This document shows, piece by piece, positions 1 to 8,417 of a stretch of 64,000 nucleotides of DNA. This DNA is from Streptomyces sp. NBC_01465. GTDB lineage: Bacteria; Actinomycetota; Actinomycetes; Streptomycetales; Streptomycetaceae. A model generated the notes under the pieces. That model searched no databases. It had not been told where the DNA came from and worked only from the letters and a program-made list of their open reading frames with translations. Made by a program: the position numbers and the translations under genes. The DNA lies in contig NZ_CP109467.1 of NCBI RefSeq assembly GCF_036227325.1, positions 6,200,001 through 6,264,000 of the forward strand, written 5' to 3'. Numbering within the stretch: the first letter of the stretch is position 1; the number at the start of each line of letters is the position of its first letter.

Positions 1-316
1 CTCCACCGACACCACCGCCGCCCAGCGCGCGCTGGAGATCGACGCCGAAGTCATGCTCATGGGCAAGAACGGTGTCGACGGGGTCTACGACTCCGACCCC
101 AGGACCAATCCGGACGCGGTGAAGTTCGACGCGCTCGAGTACAACGAGGTCATCACCCGCGACCTGAAGGTGGCGGACATGACGGCCATCACCCTCTGCC
201 GGGACAACGACCTCCCCATCCTGGTCTTCGAGTTGCTCACCTCGGGCAATATCGCCCGTGCCGTCAAGGGTGAGAAGATCGGGACGCTGGTGAACGGCCA
301 GGGAACCCGGGCCTGA
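1..316 (+). CDS. pyrH: UMP kinase, C-terminal part (5' end outside window)
   Basis: Only the last ~104 residues are present; the frame is open from base 2. The segment carries the bacterial UMP kinase motif [20 protein letters not shown] followed by [12 protein letters not shown], which is the UMP/ATP-binding end of the amino-acid-kinase fold. UMP kinase makes UDP from UMP in the cytosol as a hexamer and is feedback-inhibited by UTP in the family. It is followed after 83 nt by frr, the usual actinobacterial order (tsf-pyrH-frr-cdsA), which supports the assignment strongly. Confidence 0.95.
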   Translation, partial: STDTTAAQRALEIDAEVMLMGKNGVDGVYDSDPRTNPDAVKFDALEYNEVITRDLKVADMTAITLCRDNDLPILVFELLTSGNIARAVKGEKIGTLVNGQGTRA

Positions 317-399
317 CCGGGGCATGGACAAAGCCCTGCCGGTCGGACACCGTGCAGGGAAGACGCGGGTTTACCTCTCTCAACATGCAGGAGCAAGTG

Positions 400-957
400 G
401 TGATCGAAGAGACCCTCCTCGAGGCAGAGGAGAAGATGGAGAAGGCCGTCCTGGTCGCCAAGGAGGACTTCGCCGCGATCCGCACCGGCCGTGCGCACCC
501 GGCGATGTTCAACAAGATCGTGGCGGACTACTACGGTGCCCTCACCCCGATCAACCAGCTGGCCTCGTTCTCGGTTCCCGAGGCGCGGATGGCCGTGGTG
601 ACCCCGTTCGACAAGAGCGCGCTGCGCAACATCGAGCAGGCGATCCGTGACTCGGACCTCGGCGTCAACCCGAGCAACGACGGCAACATCATCCGTGTGA
701 CGTTCCCGGAGCTGACCCAGGACCGCCGCAAGGAGTACATCAAGGTCGCCAAGACCAAGGCCGAGGACTCCAAGATCTCGATCCGCTCCATCCGCCGCAA
801 GGCGAAGGAGACCCTCGACAAGCTCGTCAAGGACAAGGAGTCCGGCGAGGACGAGGTCCGCCGTGCCGAGAAGGAGCTCGACGACACCACCGCGAAGTAC
901 GTCGCGCAGGTGGACGAGCTGCTGAAGCACAAGGAAGCCGAGTTGCTCGAGGTCTGA
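400..957 (+). CDS. frr: Ribosome recycling factor
   Basis: The 185-residue product has the full length of RRF. It starts [16 protein letters not shown] and contains the conserved [14 protein letters not shown] and [13 protein letters not shown] segments; the C-terminal half is a Lys/Glu-rich long helix ([20 protein letters not shown]), as in the three-helix bundle of the family. RRF with EF-G splits post-termination ribosomes. I chose GTG at 400 because GGAG lies at 390-393, 6 nt upstream, and because upstream codons (ATG 385) would add residues absent from the family. Its stop overlaps the cdsA start by one base (TGATG), so the two are translationally coupled. Confidence 0.96.
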   Translation: MIEETLLEAEEKMEKAVLVAKEDFAAIRTGRAHPAMFNKIVADYYGALTPINQLASFSVPEARMAVVTPFDKSALRNIEQAIRDSDLGVNPSNDGNIIRVTFPELTQDRRKEYIKVAKTKAEDSKISIRSIRRKAKETLDKLVKDKESGEDEVRRAEKELDDTTAKYVAQVDELLKHKEAELLEV

Positions 958-2042
958 TGAACGACTCTTCCTGGGGCGCCCCGCCGAGAGCCGAATACTG
1001 GGGTCAGGCCCCCGACCAGGGGCCTTTCCCGGCGGGTCCCGCGTACGGTGAGCATGAAGTTGAGCAGACTCGGCCCATGCCCATCGTGCCCGACGCAGGC
1101 AGAGACGCCGAGTCCGCAGACAACAGCGACGACCGCGACCAGGGGGCCGCTCGGCTGAGCGGTCCCCTGTTCCGCGACGAGATTCCGCAGGAGCCCATGT
1201 CCGCCCCCGAACCGCCGCCTCCTGAGAAGAAGAAGGCCGGCCGTGATCTTCGCGCGGCCATAGGGGTCGGTGTCGGTCTCGGCGCTCTGGTCGTCGGCTC
1301 GCTGTTCATCGTGAAGGCCGTCTTCGTCGGCGTGATAGCGGTCGCCGTGGTCGTCGGCCTGTGGGAGCTCACCTCCCGGCTCGAGGAGCGCAAGGGCATC
1401 AAGGCCCCGCTGGTGCCGCTCGCGGTGGGCGGTGCGGCCATGGTCGTCGCCGGTTACGTACGCGGTGCCGAGGGCGCCTGGGTGGCGATGGCGCTCACCG
1501 CTCTCGCCGTCCTGGTGTGGCGGATGACCGAGCCGCCCGAGGGTTACCTCAAGGACGTCACCGCAGGGGTCTTCGCGGCCTTCTACGTACCGTTCCTGGC
1601 CACCTTCGTGGCGATGATGCTCACGGCGGACGACGGCCCGCAGCGGGTGCTCACCTTCCTGCTGCTCACCGTGGTCAGCGACACCGGTGCGTACGCGATC
1701 GGCTGGCGCTTCGGCAAGACGAAGCTGGCGCCGCGCATCAGCCCCGGAAAGACCCGCGAGGGTCTGGTCGGGGCGGTGACCTTCGCGATGGTGGCGGGGG
1801 CGCTGTGCATGCAGTTCCTGATCGACGACGGCCAGTGGTGGCAGGGTCTGCTGCTCGGCCTCGCGGTCGCGGCCAGTGCGACCCTGGGCGACCTGGGCGA
1901 ATCCATGATCAAGCGCGATCTCGGGATCAAGGACATGGGCACGCTGCTGCCCGGTCACGGTGGAATCATGGACCGACTGGACTCGCTGCTGCCGACCGCG
2001 CCGGTCGTGTGGCTGTTGCTGGTGCTGTTCGTAGGGTCCTGA
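957..2042 (+). CDS. cdsA: Phosphatidate cytidylyltransferase (CDP-diglyceride synthase)
   Basis: 361 residues. The first ~85 are acidic/proline-rich and cytosolic. They are followed by about eight hydrophobic membrane segments (from ~residue 95) and the C-terminal CdsA signature SMIKRDLGIKDMGTLLPGHG with GGIMDRLDS. The enzyme makes CDP-diacylglycerol from phosphatidic acid and CTP, the branch point to all phospholipids, in the cytoplasmic membrane. The long N-terminal extension is common in actinobacterial CdsA. ATG overlaps the frr stop. A strong hairpin terminator follows. Confidence 0.94.
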   Translation: MNDSSWGAPPRAEYWGQAPDQGPFPAGPAYGEHEVEQTRPMPIVPDAGRDAESADNSDDRDQGAARLSGPLFRDEIPQEPMSAPEPPPPEKKKAGRDLRAAIGVGVGLGALVVGSLFIVKAVFVGVIAVAVVVGLWELTSRLEERKGIKAPLVPLAVGGAAMVVAGYVRGAEGAWVAMALTALAVLVWRMTEPPEGYLKDVTAGVFAAFYVPFLATFVAMMLTADDGPQRVLTFLLLTVVSDTGAYAIGWRFGKTKLAPRISPGKTREGLVGAVTFAMVAGALCMQFLIDDGQWWQGLLLGLAVAASATLGDLGESMIKRDLGIKDMGTLLPGHGGIMDRLDSLLPTAPVVWLLLVLFVGS

Positions 2043-2055
2043 CCTGCTGTTTTCG

Positions 2056-2100
2056 TACGGGAGGGCTCGTTGTCCACAGGACGGCGAGCCCTCCTTCGTA
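2056..2100 (+). terminator. Hairpin terminator after cdsA
   Basis: GGAGGGCTCG (2060-2069) and CGAGCCCTCC (2085-2094) form a perfect 10-bp stem with a 15-nt loop. The outer TACG/CGTA bases extend it past a TT bulge. It lies between the cdsA stop (2042) and the rlmN start (2123), so rlmN probably has its own promoter or depends on read-through. There is no long U tract, which is usual in Streptomyces. Confidence 0.8.
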
Positions 2101-2122
2101 TGTCTGCGACACTTGAATCACC

Positions 2123-3229
2123 ATGCCAAAGCCCGGAGAACTCACTTTTGTCGCGCCCCGCGGGGCGAAGCTGCCGCCGACGCACCTCGCCGACCTCACG
2201 CCCGCCGAGCGCAAGGACGCCGTGGCCGGGATCGGTGAGAAGCCGTTCCGCGCCAAGCAGCTGTCGCAGCACTACTTCGCGCGGTACGCGCACGACCCCG
2301 AGCAGTGGACCGACATTCCGGCCGCCTCGCGGGAGAAGCTCCGGGAAGCGCTGCTGCCCGACCTGATGAGCGTGATCCGCCACATCAGCTGCGACGACGA
2401 CACCACGCGCAAGACGCTGTGGAAGCTGCACGACGGGACGCTCGTCGAGTCCGTGCTGATGCGCTACCCGGACCGCGTGACGATGTGCATCTCGTCCCAG
2501 GCCGGGTGCGGGATGAACTGTCCGTTCTGTGCGACGGGGCAGGCCGGGCTCGACCGGAATCTGTCCACCGCCGAGATCGTGCACCAGATCGTCGACGGCA
2601 TGCGCGCCCTGCGCGACGGTGATGTACCGGGCGGTCCCGCGCGGCTCTCCAACATCGTCTTCATGGGCATGGGCGAGCCGCTCGCCAACTACAAGCGCGT
2701 CGTCGGCGCGATCCGCCGGCTGACCGACCCCGAGCCGGACGGGCTCGGGCTCTCGCAGCGTGGGATCACCGTCTCGACCGTCGGGCTCGTCCCGGCGATG
2801 CTGCGCTTCGCCGACGAGGGCTTCAAGTGCCGGCTCGCCGTCTCGCTGCACGCCCCCGACGACGAGCTCCGCGACACCCTCGTCCCCGTGAACACGCGGT
2901 GGAAGGTGCGCGAGGTGCTGGACGCGGCATGGGAGTACGCGGAGAAGTCCGGGCGCCGGATTTCCATCGAGTACGCGCTGATCCGCGACATCAACGACCA
3001 GGCCTGGCGCGGTGACCGGCTGGGGCGGCTGCTGAAGGGGAAGCGGGTCCATGTGAACCTGATTCCGCTGAACCCGACGCCCGGGTCGAAGTGGACCGCC
3101 TCGCGTCCTGAGGACGAGAAGGCCTTCGTCGCGGCGATCGCAGCCCACGGCGTGCCCGTGACCGTACGGGACACGCGTGGCCAGGAGATCGACGGGGCCT
3201 GTGGTCAGCTGGCCGCCTCCGAGCGGTAG
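2123..3229 (+). CDS. rlmN: 23S rRNA (adenine2503-C2) / tRNA methyltransferase, radical SAM
   Basis: 368 residues. The radical-SAM motif CGMNCPFC gives cysteines at 129, 133 and 136 for the 4Fe-4S cluster. The SAM-binding GMGEPLANY motif and the C-terminal catalytic cysteine (C360 in EIDGACGQL) are present; C360 would resolve the methyl-enzyme intermediate. The family methylates A2503 of 23S rRNA and A37 of some tRNAs in the cytosol. The length is normal for RlmN, and the start ATG gives [10 protein letters not shown], typical of actinobacterial members. Cfr-type resistance paralogues share the motifs, but the housekeeping context favours RlmN. Confidence 0.93.
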   Translation: MPKPGELTFVAPRGAKLPPTHLADLTPAERKDAVAGIGEKPFRAKQLSQHYFARYAHDPEQWTDIPAASREKLREALLPDLMSVIRHISCDDDTTRKTLWKLHDGTLVESVLMRYPDRVTMCISSQAGCGMNCPFCATGQAGLDRNLSTAEIVHQIVDGMRALRDGDVPGGPARLSNIVFMGMGEPLANYKRVVGAIRRLTDPEPDGLGLSQRGITVSTVGLVPAMLRFADEGFKCRLAVSLHAPDDELRDTLVPVNTRWKVREVLDAAWEYAEKSGRRISIEYALIRDINDQAWRGDRLGRLLKGKRVHVNLIPLNPTPGSKWTASRPEDEKAFVAAIAAHGVPVTVRDTRGQEIDGACGQLAASER

Positions 3230-3269
3230 GACCCGAACAGGCCCGTGCAATACTGGCCGCACATTTTCA

Positions 3270-3365
3270 TATTCCGACAGGGGAGCGCCACAGCGCTGAG
3301 AGTGCGGCCCAGCCGCAGACCCTCAGAACCTTGCCCAGGTCATTCTGGGTAGGAAGTTCGGTCTC
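3270..3365 (+). promoter_or_regulatory. TPP riboswitch (THI element) aptamer
   Basis: The conserved thi-box blocks appear in order: AGGGGAGCG (3279-3287), GCTGAGAGTG (3295-3304), ACCCTCAGAACC (3319-3330), and CTGGGTAGGAAG (3345-3356). The ends CCGA (3274-3277) and TCGG (3358-3361) can pair as P1. The aptamer sits directly upstream of thiBPQ, as expected for thiamine-pyrophosphate control of a thiamine importer. TPP binding normally lowers expression. Confidence 0.93.
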
Positions 3366-3381
3366 ATACTCGAGCTGTTGC

Positions 3382-3437
3382 GCCCTGCCCGCTTCCCGGC
3401 GGGCGGGGCCGCGTCTCTTCCTGGATCTCCCAGGAGG
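3382..3437 (+). promoter_or_regulatory. Expression platform: GC hairpin plus Shine-Dalgarno-masking hairpin
   Basis: Two hairpins lie between the aptamer and the thiB start. GCCCTGCCCGC (3382-3392) pairs with GCGGGCGGGGC (3399-3409), 11 bp with one G-U. Then CTTCCTGG (3417-3424) pairs with CCAGGAGG (3430-3437), 8 bp with one G-U, which covers the whole AGGAGG Shine-Dalgarno sequence (3432-3437). The second points to control at translation initiation; the first could act as a terminator or spacer. Which of them the aptamer controls is inference. Confidence 0.65.
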
Positions 3438-3443
3438 AATTCA

Positions 3444-4535
3444 GTGAGCACCACCATCACCCGAATATCCGTCACCGCCGTTGTTGCCGCGCTCGGCGTC
3501 ACCACCCTTGCCGCGTGCGGGAGTTCGGACGGCGGCTCGTCGTCGTCCGGTACGTCGTCCAAGACCGTGACCCTCGTCAGCCACGACTCCTTCGCCGCCT
3601 CCCCGGCCGTGCTGAAGGCGTTCACCAAGGAGACCGGGTACACGGTCAAGGTCCTCAAGAGCGGGGACGCGGGGGCGGCCCTCAACCAGGAGATCCTCAC
3701 CAAGGGGTCCCCGCGCGGTGACGTCTTCTTCGGCGTCGACAACACCCTGCTCTCGCGCGCGCTCGACAACGGGCTGTTCCAGTCGTACACGGCCAAGGGC
3801 CTCGACCAGGTCGACGCCGCTGTGCAGCTGGACTCGGAGAAGCACCGGGTCACGCCGATCGACAGCGGCGACATCTGCGTCAACTACGACAAGAAGTACT
3901 TCGCCGACCACAAGATCGCCGTGCCGCAGTCCTTCGACGATCTTGTGAAGCCCGAGTACAAGAATCTGTTGGTGACGGAGAATGCGGCGACCTCTTCGCC
4001 GGGGCTCGGTTTCCTGCTCGGTACCACCGCCCAGTACGGCGAGAGCGGCTGGGAGTCGTACTGGAAGAAGCTCAAGGCCAACGGTGTGAAGGTCGTCGAC
4101 GGCTGGGAGCAGGCCTACAACGAGGAGTTCTCCGGGTCGGCCGGCGGCAAGAAGGCCAAGGGGGACCGGCCGCTCGTCGTCTCGTACGCCTCCAGTCCGC
4201 CCGTCGAGGTGCTCTACGCCAAGCCGCAGCCCAAGACCGCGCCGACCGGTGTCGCGACCGGGACCTGCTTCCGGCAGATCGAGTTCGCGGGGCTGCTGGA
4301 CGGGGCGAAGAACACGGCGGGCGGCAAGGCGCTGATCGACTTCCTGGTGAGCAAGACGTTCCAGGAGGACATGCCGCTGAACATGTTCGTGGACCCGGTC
4401 GCGAAGAACGCCGAGGTCCCCGCGCTGTTCACCGAGTTCGGTGCCAAGGTGACCGACCCGAAGACCGTGGCGCCCGAGACGATCGCCAAGAACCGTGACC
4501 AGTGGGTCAAGTCGTGGTCCTCGCTCGTCAAGTAG
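3444..4535 (+). CDS. thiB: Thiamine ABC transporter, substrate-binding lipoprotein
   Basis: 363 residues starting at GTG 3444, 6 nt after a perfect AGGAGG (3432-3437). A short lipoprotein signal ends in the lipobox LAAC (cysteine at about residue 23), so the protein is anchored on the outer face of the membrane. The mature part is a periplasmic-binding-protein type 2 fold of the thiamine/iron-binding group (KTVTLVSHDSFAASPAVLKAF, later SPGLGFLLGT and VSYASSPPVEV). The TPP riboswitch upstream and the fused permease plus ATPase downstream make thiamine (or TPP/TMP) the likely ligand. An open frame reaches upstream to 3378, but those residues lie in the riboswitch leader. Confidence 0.93.
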   Translation: MSTTITRISVTAVVAALGVTTLAACGSSDGGSSSSGTSSKTVTLVSHDSFAASPAVLKAFTKETGYTVKVLKSGDAGAALNQEILTKGSPRGDVFFGVDNTLLSRALDNGLFQSYTAKGLDQVDAAVQLDSEKHRVTPIDSGDICVNYDKKYFADHKIAVPQSFDDLVKPEYKNLLVTENAATSSPGLGFLLGTTAQYGESGWESYWKKLKANGVKVVDGWEQAYNEEFSGSAGGKKAKGDRPLVVSYASSPPVEVLYAKPQPKTAPTGVATGTCFRQIEFAGLLDGAKNTAGGKALIDFLVSKTFQEDMPLNMFVDPVAKNAEVPALFTEFGAKVTDPKTVAPETIAKNRDQWVKSWSSLVK

Positions 4536-4543
4536 GTGCCGGG

Positions 4544-6187
4544 ATGCGCGGGAACGCGGTGCGGATCGGGCTCATGGCCGGTCCCGTCGCGTTCTTCGCG
4601 CTCTTCTTCGCCTATCCGGTCGTCGCGATCGTCGGGCGCGGGCTCGACGTGGGCGGCGACTGGCAGTTCGGGCGGATCGGGGAGGTGCTCGGTGAGCCGG
4701 ACATTCTCCAGGTGCTGTGGTTCACGCTCTGGCAGGCGCTCGCCTCGACCGCGCTGACGCTGCTGATCGCGCTGCCCGGTGCGTATGTCTTCGCGCGCTT
4801 CGACTTTCCCGGCAAGCAGCTGCTGCGGGCGATCGTCACCGTGCCGTTCGTGCTGCCGACCGTGGTCGTCGGCACTTCCTTTCTGGCGGTGCTCGGGCGC
4901 GGGGGGATGCTGGACCAGCTGTGGGGGGTGCGGCTCGACACCACCGTGTGGGCGATCCTGCTCGCCCATGTCTTCTTCAATTACGCGGTCGTCGTACGGA
5001 CCGTGGGCGGGCTCTGGTCGCAGCTCGACCCCCGGCAGGAGGAGGCCGCGCGGGTCCTCGGGGCGTCCCGGTTCGCCGCCTGGCGTCGCGTGACGCTGCC
5101 CGCGCTGGGGCCTGCTGTCGCCGCCGCCTCGCTGATGGTCTTTCTCTTCACCTTCACCTCTTTCGGTGTGGTGCAGATCCTGGGTGGGCCCGCCTTCTCG
5201 ACCCTTGAGGTGGAGATATACCGGCAGACCGCCCAGTTGCTCGATCTGCCGACCGCCGCCGTGCTGACCCTGGTGCAGTTCGCCGCGGTCGGCGCGATTC
5301 TCGCCCTGCACGCCTGGACCGTACGGCGCCGGGAGAGCGCGCTGAAGCTGGTGGACCCCGCGCAGACGGCACGCCGGCCGCGGGGTGCGGGGCAGTGGGC
5401 GCTGCTCGGCGGGGTGCTCGTATCCGTGGTGGTGCTGATCCTGCTGCCGCTGTCGGTGCTGGTGCAGCGGTCCCTCGACACCCCCGAGGGTTACGGCTTC
5501 GGCTATTTCCGGGCGCTGCAGTCGCAGGGCGCGGACGGCGGGACCTTCCTCGTACCGCCGATCGACGCCATCTGGAACTCGGTGCAGTACGCGCTCGTGG
5601 CGACCGCCATCGCGCTGCTGGTCGGGGGGCTTGCGGCCGCCGCGCTGACCCGGCGGGCCGGTCGTCTCGTGCGCGGCTTCGACGCGCTGCTGATGCTGCC
5701 GCTCGGGGTCTCGGCCGTGACCGTCGGCTTCGGGTTCCTGATCACGCTCGACAAACCGCCGCTCGACCTGCGGACCTCCTGGATCCTGGTGCCGCTCGCC
5801 CAGGCGCTGGTCGGTGTGCCTTTCGTCGTACGGACGATGCTGCCGGTCCTGCGCGCCGTCGACGGGCGGCTGCGCGAGGCCGCCGCCGTGCTCGGGGCGT
5901 CCCCGCTGCGGGCCTGGCGCGAGGTGGATCTGCCGATGGTGCGGCGGGCCCTGCTGGTGGCCGCCGGGTTCGCCTTCGCCGTGTCGCTGGGGGAGTTCGG
6001 GGCGACGGTCTTCATCGCACGGCCCGACAATCCGACGCTGCCGGTGGCCGTGGCGCGGCTCCTCGGGCGGGCCGGGGACCTCAACTACGGCCAGGCGATG
6101 GCCCTTTCGACGATCCTGATGCTGGTGTGCGCGGTGTCGCTGCTGGTGCTGGAGCGTATACGTACCGACCGCTCGGGAGAGTTCTGA
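4544..6187 (+). CDS. thiP: Thiamine ABC transporter, fused permease
   Basis: 547 residues with two homologous permease halves and about twelve membrane segments. Each half has an EAA loop that docks on the ATPase: EEAARVLGASRFAAWRRVTL in the first half and REAAAVLGASPLRAWREVDL in the second. A single fused permease is the standard ThiP layout. I take ATG 4544, 8 nt after the thiB stop; an upstream in-frame ATG at 4502 lies inside thiB, so the start is not certain. The stop overlaps the thiQ ATG (TGATG). Confidence 0.92.
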   Translation: MRGNAVRIGLMAGPVAFFALFFAYPVVAIVGRGLDVGGDWQFGRIGEVLGEPDILQVLWFTLWQALASTALTLLIALPGAYVFARFDFPGKQLLRAIVTVPFVLPTVVVGTSFLAVLGRGGMLDQLWGVRLDTTVWAILLAHVFFNYAVVVRTVGGLWSQLDPRQEEAARVLGASRFAAWRRVTLPALGPAVAAASLMVFLFTFTSFGVVQILGGPAFSTLEVEIYRQTAQLLDLPTAAVLTLVQFAAVGAILALHAWTVRRRESALKLVDPAQTARRPRGAGQWALLGGVLVSVVVLILLPLSVLVQRSLDTPEGYGFGYFRALQSQGADGGTFLVPPIDAIWNSVQYALVATAIALLVGGLAAAALTRRAGRLVRGFDALLMLPLGVSAVTVGFGFLITLDKPPLDLRTSWILVPLAQALVGVPFVVRTMLPVLRAVDGRLREAAAVLGASPLRAWREVDLPMVRRALLVAAGFAFAVSLGEFGATVFIARPDNPTLPVAVARLLGRAGDLNYGQAMALSTILMLVCAVSLLVLERIRTDRSGEF

Positions 6188-7206
6188 TGCTGAGGCTGGA
6201 AGGGGTGACCGTACGCTTCGGCGACCGGGCCGCCCTGGACGCGGTGGACCTGGAGGTCGCCGACCACGAGACGGTCTGTGTGCTCGGGCCCAGCGGCAGC
6301 GGCAAGTCCACGCTGCTGCGGGTGGTGGCGGGGCTGCAGGAGGCGTCGGGGAAGGTGCTGCTCGACGGCGCCGACCAGAGCGGGGTGCCGGTGCACCGGC
6401 GCGGTGTGGGCCTGATGTTCCAGGACCACCAGCTCTTCCCGCAGCGCGACGTCGCGGGCAATGTCGCCTTCGGGCTGCGGATGCGGGGTGCCGGGCGGGC
6501 CGAACAGGCGCGTCGCGTCGAGGAGTTGCTGGAGCTGGTCGGGCTCCCCGGCGCCCAGCGGCGGGCGGTCGCCGCGCTCTCCGGCGGCGAGCAGCAGCGT
6601 GTCGCGCTCGCGCGGGCGCTGGCCCCGCAGCCGAAGCTGCTGATGCTGGACGAGCCGCTGGGGCAGCTGGACCGCGGGCTGCGCGAGCGGCTCGTGGGGG
6701 AACTCCGGGCGCTCTTCCGGCAGTTGGGGACCACCGTGCTGGCCGTCACCCATGACCAGGGCGAAGCGTTCGCGCTCGCCGACCGGGTCGTGGTGATGCG
6801 CGACGGGCGCATCGCCCAGACGGGTACGCCGCTGGACGTCTGGCAGCGGCCCGCGTCCGAGTTCGTGGCGCGCTTCCTCGGCTTCGACAACGTGGTGTCC
6901 GCGACCGTGAGCGGCGAGGCCGCCGACACCCCGTGGGGGAAGGTCCCGGTGGCCGCGGGCTCTGCGGAGGGCGAGTGCCGGCTGCTGGTGCGGCCGGCCG
7001 GCGTACGTCTCGTGGCGGCGGACCAGGGGCTGCGCTGCACGGTGCGGGCGCGGACCTTCCGGGGGCAGCACGTCGCCGTACTCCTGGAGCCGTCGAACGG
7101 CCCCCGGCTGGAGGCCCAGTGCCCGCCCGGTGCGGCGCCCGAGGAGGGGGCGACGGTCGGGGCGGTCTTCGCGGCCGACGACGTGGTGCTGCTGCCCGCG
7201 GAGTAG
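6187..7206 (+). CDS. thiQ: Thiamine ABC transporter, ATP-binding protein
   Basis: 339 residues. Walker A GPSGSGKS (34-41), Q-loop FQDHQLFPQ, signature LSGGEQQRVALARAL, Walker B LLMLDEPLGQLD and H-loop THDQ are all intact. A C-terminal ~110-residue extension resembles the TOBE-type regulatory domain of MalK/FbpC-like ATPases, so it is longer than the E. coli ThiQ (~230 residues). It energises ThiP. It is translationally coupled to thiP by a one-base overlap. Confidence 0.92.
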   Translation: MLRLEGVTVRFGDRAALDAVDLEVADHETVCVLGPSGSGKSTLLRVVAGLQEASGKVLLDGADQSGVPVHRRGVGLMFQDHQLFPQRDVAGNVAFGLRMRGAGRAEQARRVEELLELVGLPGAQRRAVAALSGGEQQRVALARALAPQPKLLMLDEPLGQLDRGLRERLVGELRALFRQLGTTVLAVTHDQGEAFALADRVVVMRDGRIAQTGTPLDVWQRPASEFVARFLGFDNVVSATVSGEAADTPWGKVPVAAGSAEGECRLLVRPAGVRLVAADQGLRCTVRARTFRGQHVAVLLEPSNGPRLEAQCPPGAAPEEGATVGAVFAADDVVLLPAE

Positions 7207-7217
7207 CTCCCTGCCGC

Positions 7218-8318
7218 CTACTGGTCCAGCATGCGGGCCAGTGCCACCGGGGCCTCGGCGACCGTGTCGACCAGGGCGATGCGCGACTCCATCGCGCGGC
7301 CCTTCGCCAGCGCCTGGAGCAGCGGCCAGGCCGGCAGCTTCTCCGTCCAGTGCGTACGGTTCACCAGGACCATGGGGGTCGGTTCGCCGCGCGAGGAGTA
7401 GTAGTTCGGCGTCGCGTTGTCGAAGATCTCCTGTACGGTCCCGGCCGCGCCCGGCAGGAAGATCACGCCCGCCGTGGAGCGGGCCAGGAGGCCGTCCTCG
7501 CGGGTGGCGTTGGCGAAGTACTTGGCGATGTGGCCGGCGAACGCGTTGGGCGGCTCGTGGCCGTAGAACCAGGTGGGGATGCCCACCGAGTCGCCGCCCC
7601 GGGGCCAGCGGGTCCGTACCTCGAAGGCGGCCGCGGCCCAGTCGGAGACCGACGGGGTGAACGACGGTGCCTTGGCGAGGAGTTCGAGCGCCTCGTCCAG
7701 CATCGCGTCCCGGAAGGGTGCCGCGTACGCACCGAGGTTCGCCGCCTCCATCGCGCCGGGGCCGCCGCCCGTGGCGACGGTCAGGCCGGTGCGGGCCAGC
7801 GTGCGGCCGAGGCGGGCGGCGCCCGCGTACTCCGCCGTACCGCGCGCCATCGCGTGGCCGCCCATCACGCCCACCACCTGCGCGCCGACGAGGTGTTCGT
7901 CGAGGGCGTCGGAGATCGCGTCGTCGTGTATCGAGCGGAGCATCGAGGCGAAGACGTCGCCGTCGGTCTTGGTCTGCTGGAACCAGGCGTAGGCGCGGGC
8001 GTCGGGGGTCTGCTCGTACCCCTCGGCGAGCCCCTCGAAGAGCTCGTCCGCGGAGTAGAGCAGTCCGCGGTACGGGGCGAACGGCAGTCCGGGGACGGGC
8101 GGGAAGACGAGCGCGCCGTCGCCGCGGACCTTGGCCTCCGTGTCGGGGGTCATCGGGCAGCCGAGGAACACCGCCCCCGCCGTGTCGGTGGCACGCAGCG
8201 CCTTGTCACGGTCCGTCAGGTCGACGGCCTGAATGCGGTGTCCGCCGAGGGGGCCGCGGGCGACGGCCCGGTCGAACTCGTCCAGGGTTTCGATCTCACG
8301 ATCCGTGTTCTGATCCAC
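7218..8318 (-). CDS. LOG-family (lysine-decarboxylase-like) nucleotide phosphoribohydrolase-type protein
   Basis: 366 residues on the minus strand, convergent with thiQ (11 nt between stops). The Rossmann-like core carries GVMGGHAMARG, then GLTVATGGGPGAMEAANLGA, the nucleotide-binding motif of LOG proteins. Further on is LPGAAGTVQEIFD, a variant of the family motif PGGxGTxxE in which the second Gly is Ala. LOG enzymes remove the base from nucleoside monophosphates (cytokinin activation in plants, nucleotide salvage in bacteria). The ~130-residue N-terminal extension makes it longer than plant-type LOG (~190). Start GTG 8318 has no clear Shine-Dalgarno sequence. Substrate unknown. Confidence 0.75.
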   Translation of the reverse strand: MDQNTDREIETLDEFDRAVARGPLGGHRIQAVDLTDRDKALRATDTAGAVFLGCPMTPDTEAKVRGDGALVFPPVPGLPFAPYRGLLYSADELFEGLAEGYEQTPDARAYAWFQQTKTDGDVFASMLRSIHDDAISDALDEHLVGAQVVGVMGGHAMARGTAEYAGAARLGRTLARTGLTVATGGGPGAMEAANLGAYAAPFRDAMLDEALELLAKAPSFTPSVSDWAAAAFEVRTRWPRGGDSVGIPTWFYGHEPPNAFAGHIAKYFANATREDGLLARSTAGVIFLPGAAGTVQEIFDNATPNYYSSRGEPTPMVLVNRTHWTEKLPAWPLLQALAKGRAMESRIALVDTVAEAPVALARMLDQ

Positions 8319-8340
8319 GCGGTCATCGTAGGCGAACGCG

Positions 8341-8378
8341 GCAGGGAGGCCCGGGCGAATGTGCCCGGACCTCCCTGC
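8341..8378 (-). terminator. Hairpin terminator of the subtilisin gene
   Basis: GCAGGGAGG (8341-8349) pairs with CCTCCCTGC (8370-8378) and, after one mismatch, CCGGGC (8351-8356) pairs with GCCCGG (8363-8368); the loop is 6 nt. It lies just past the stop of the large minus-strand protease. It leaves only 22 nt before the start of the LOG gene on the same strand. Confidence 0.8.
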
Positions 8379-8417
8379 TCCCCTCCTTGCATCCCCCGGT
8401 TCAGTGGCTCTGAGAGA

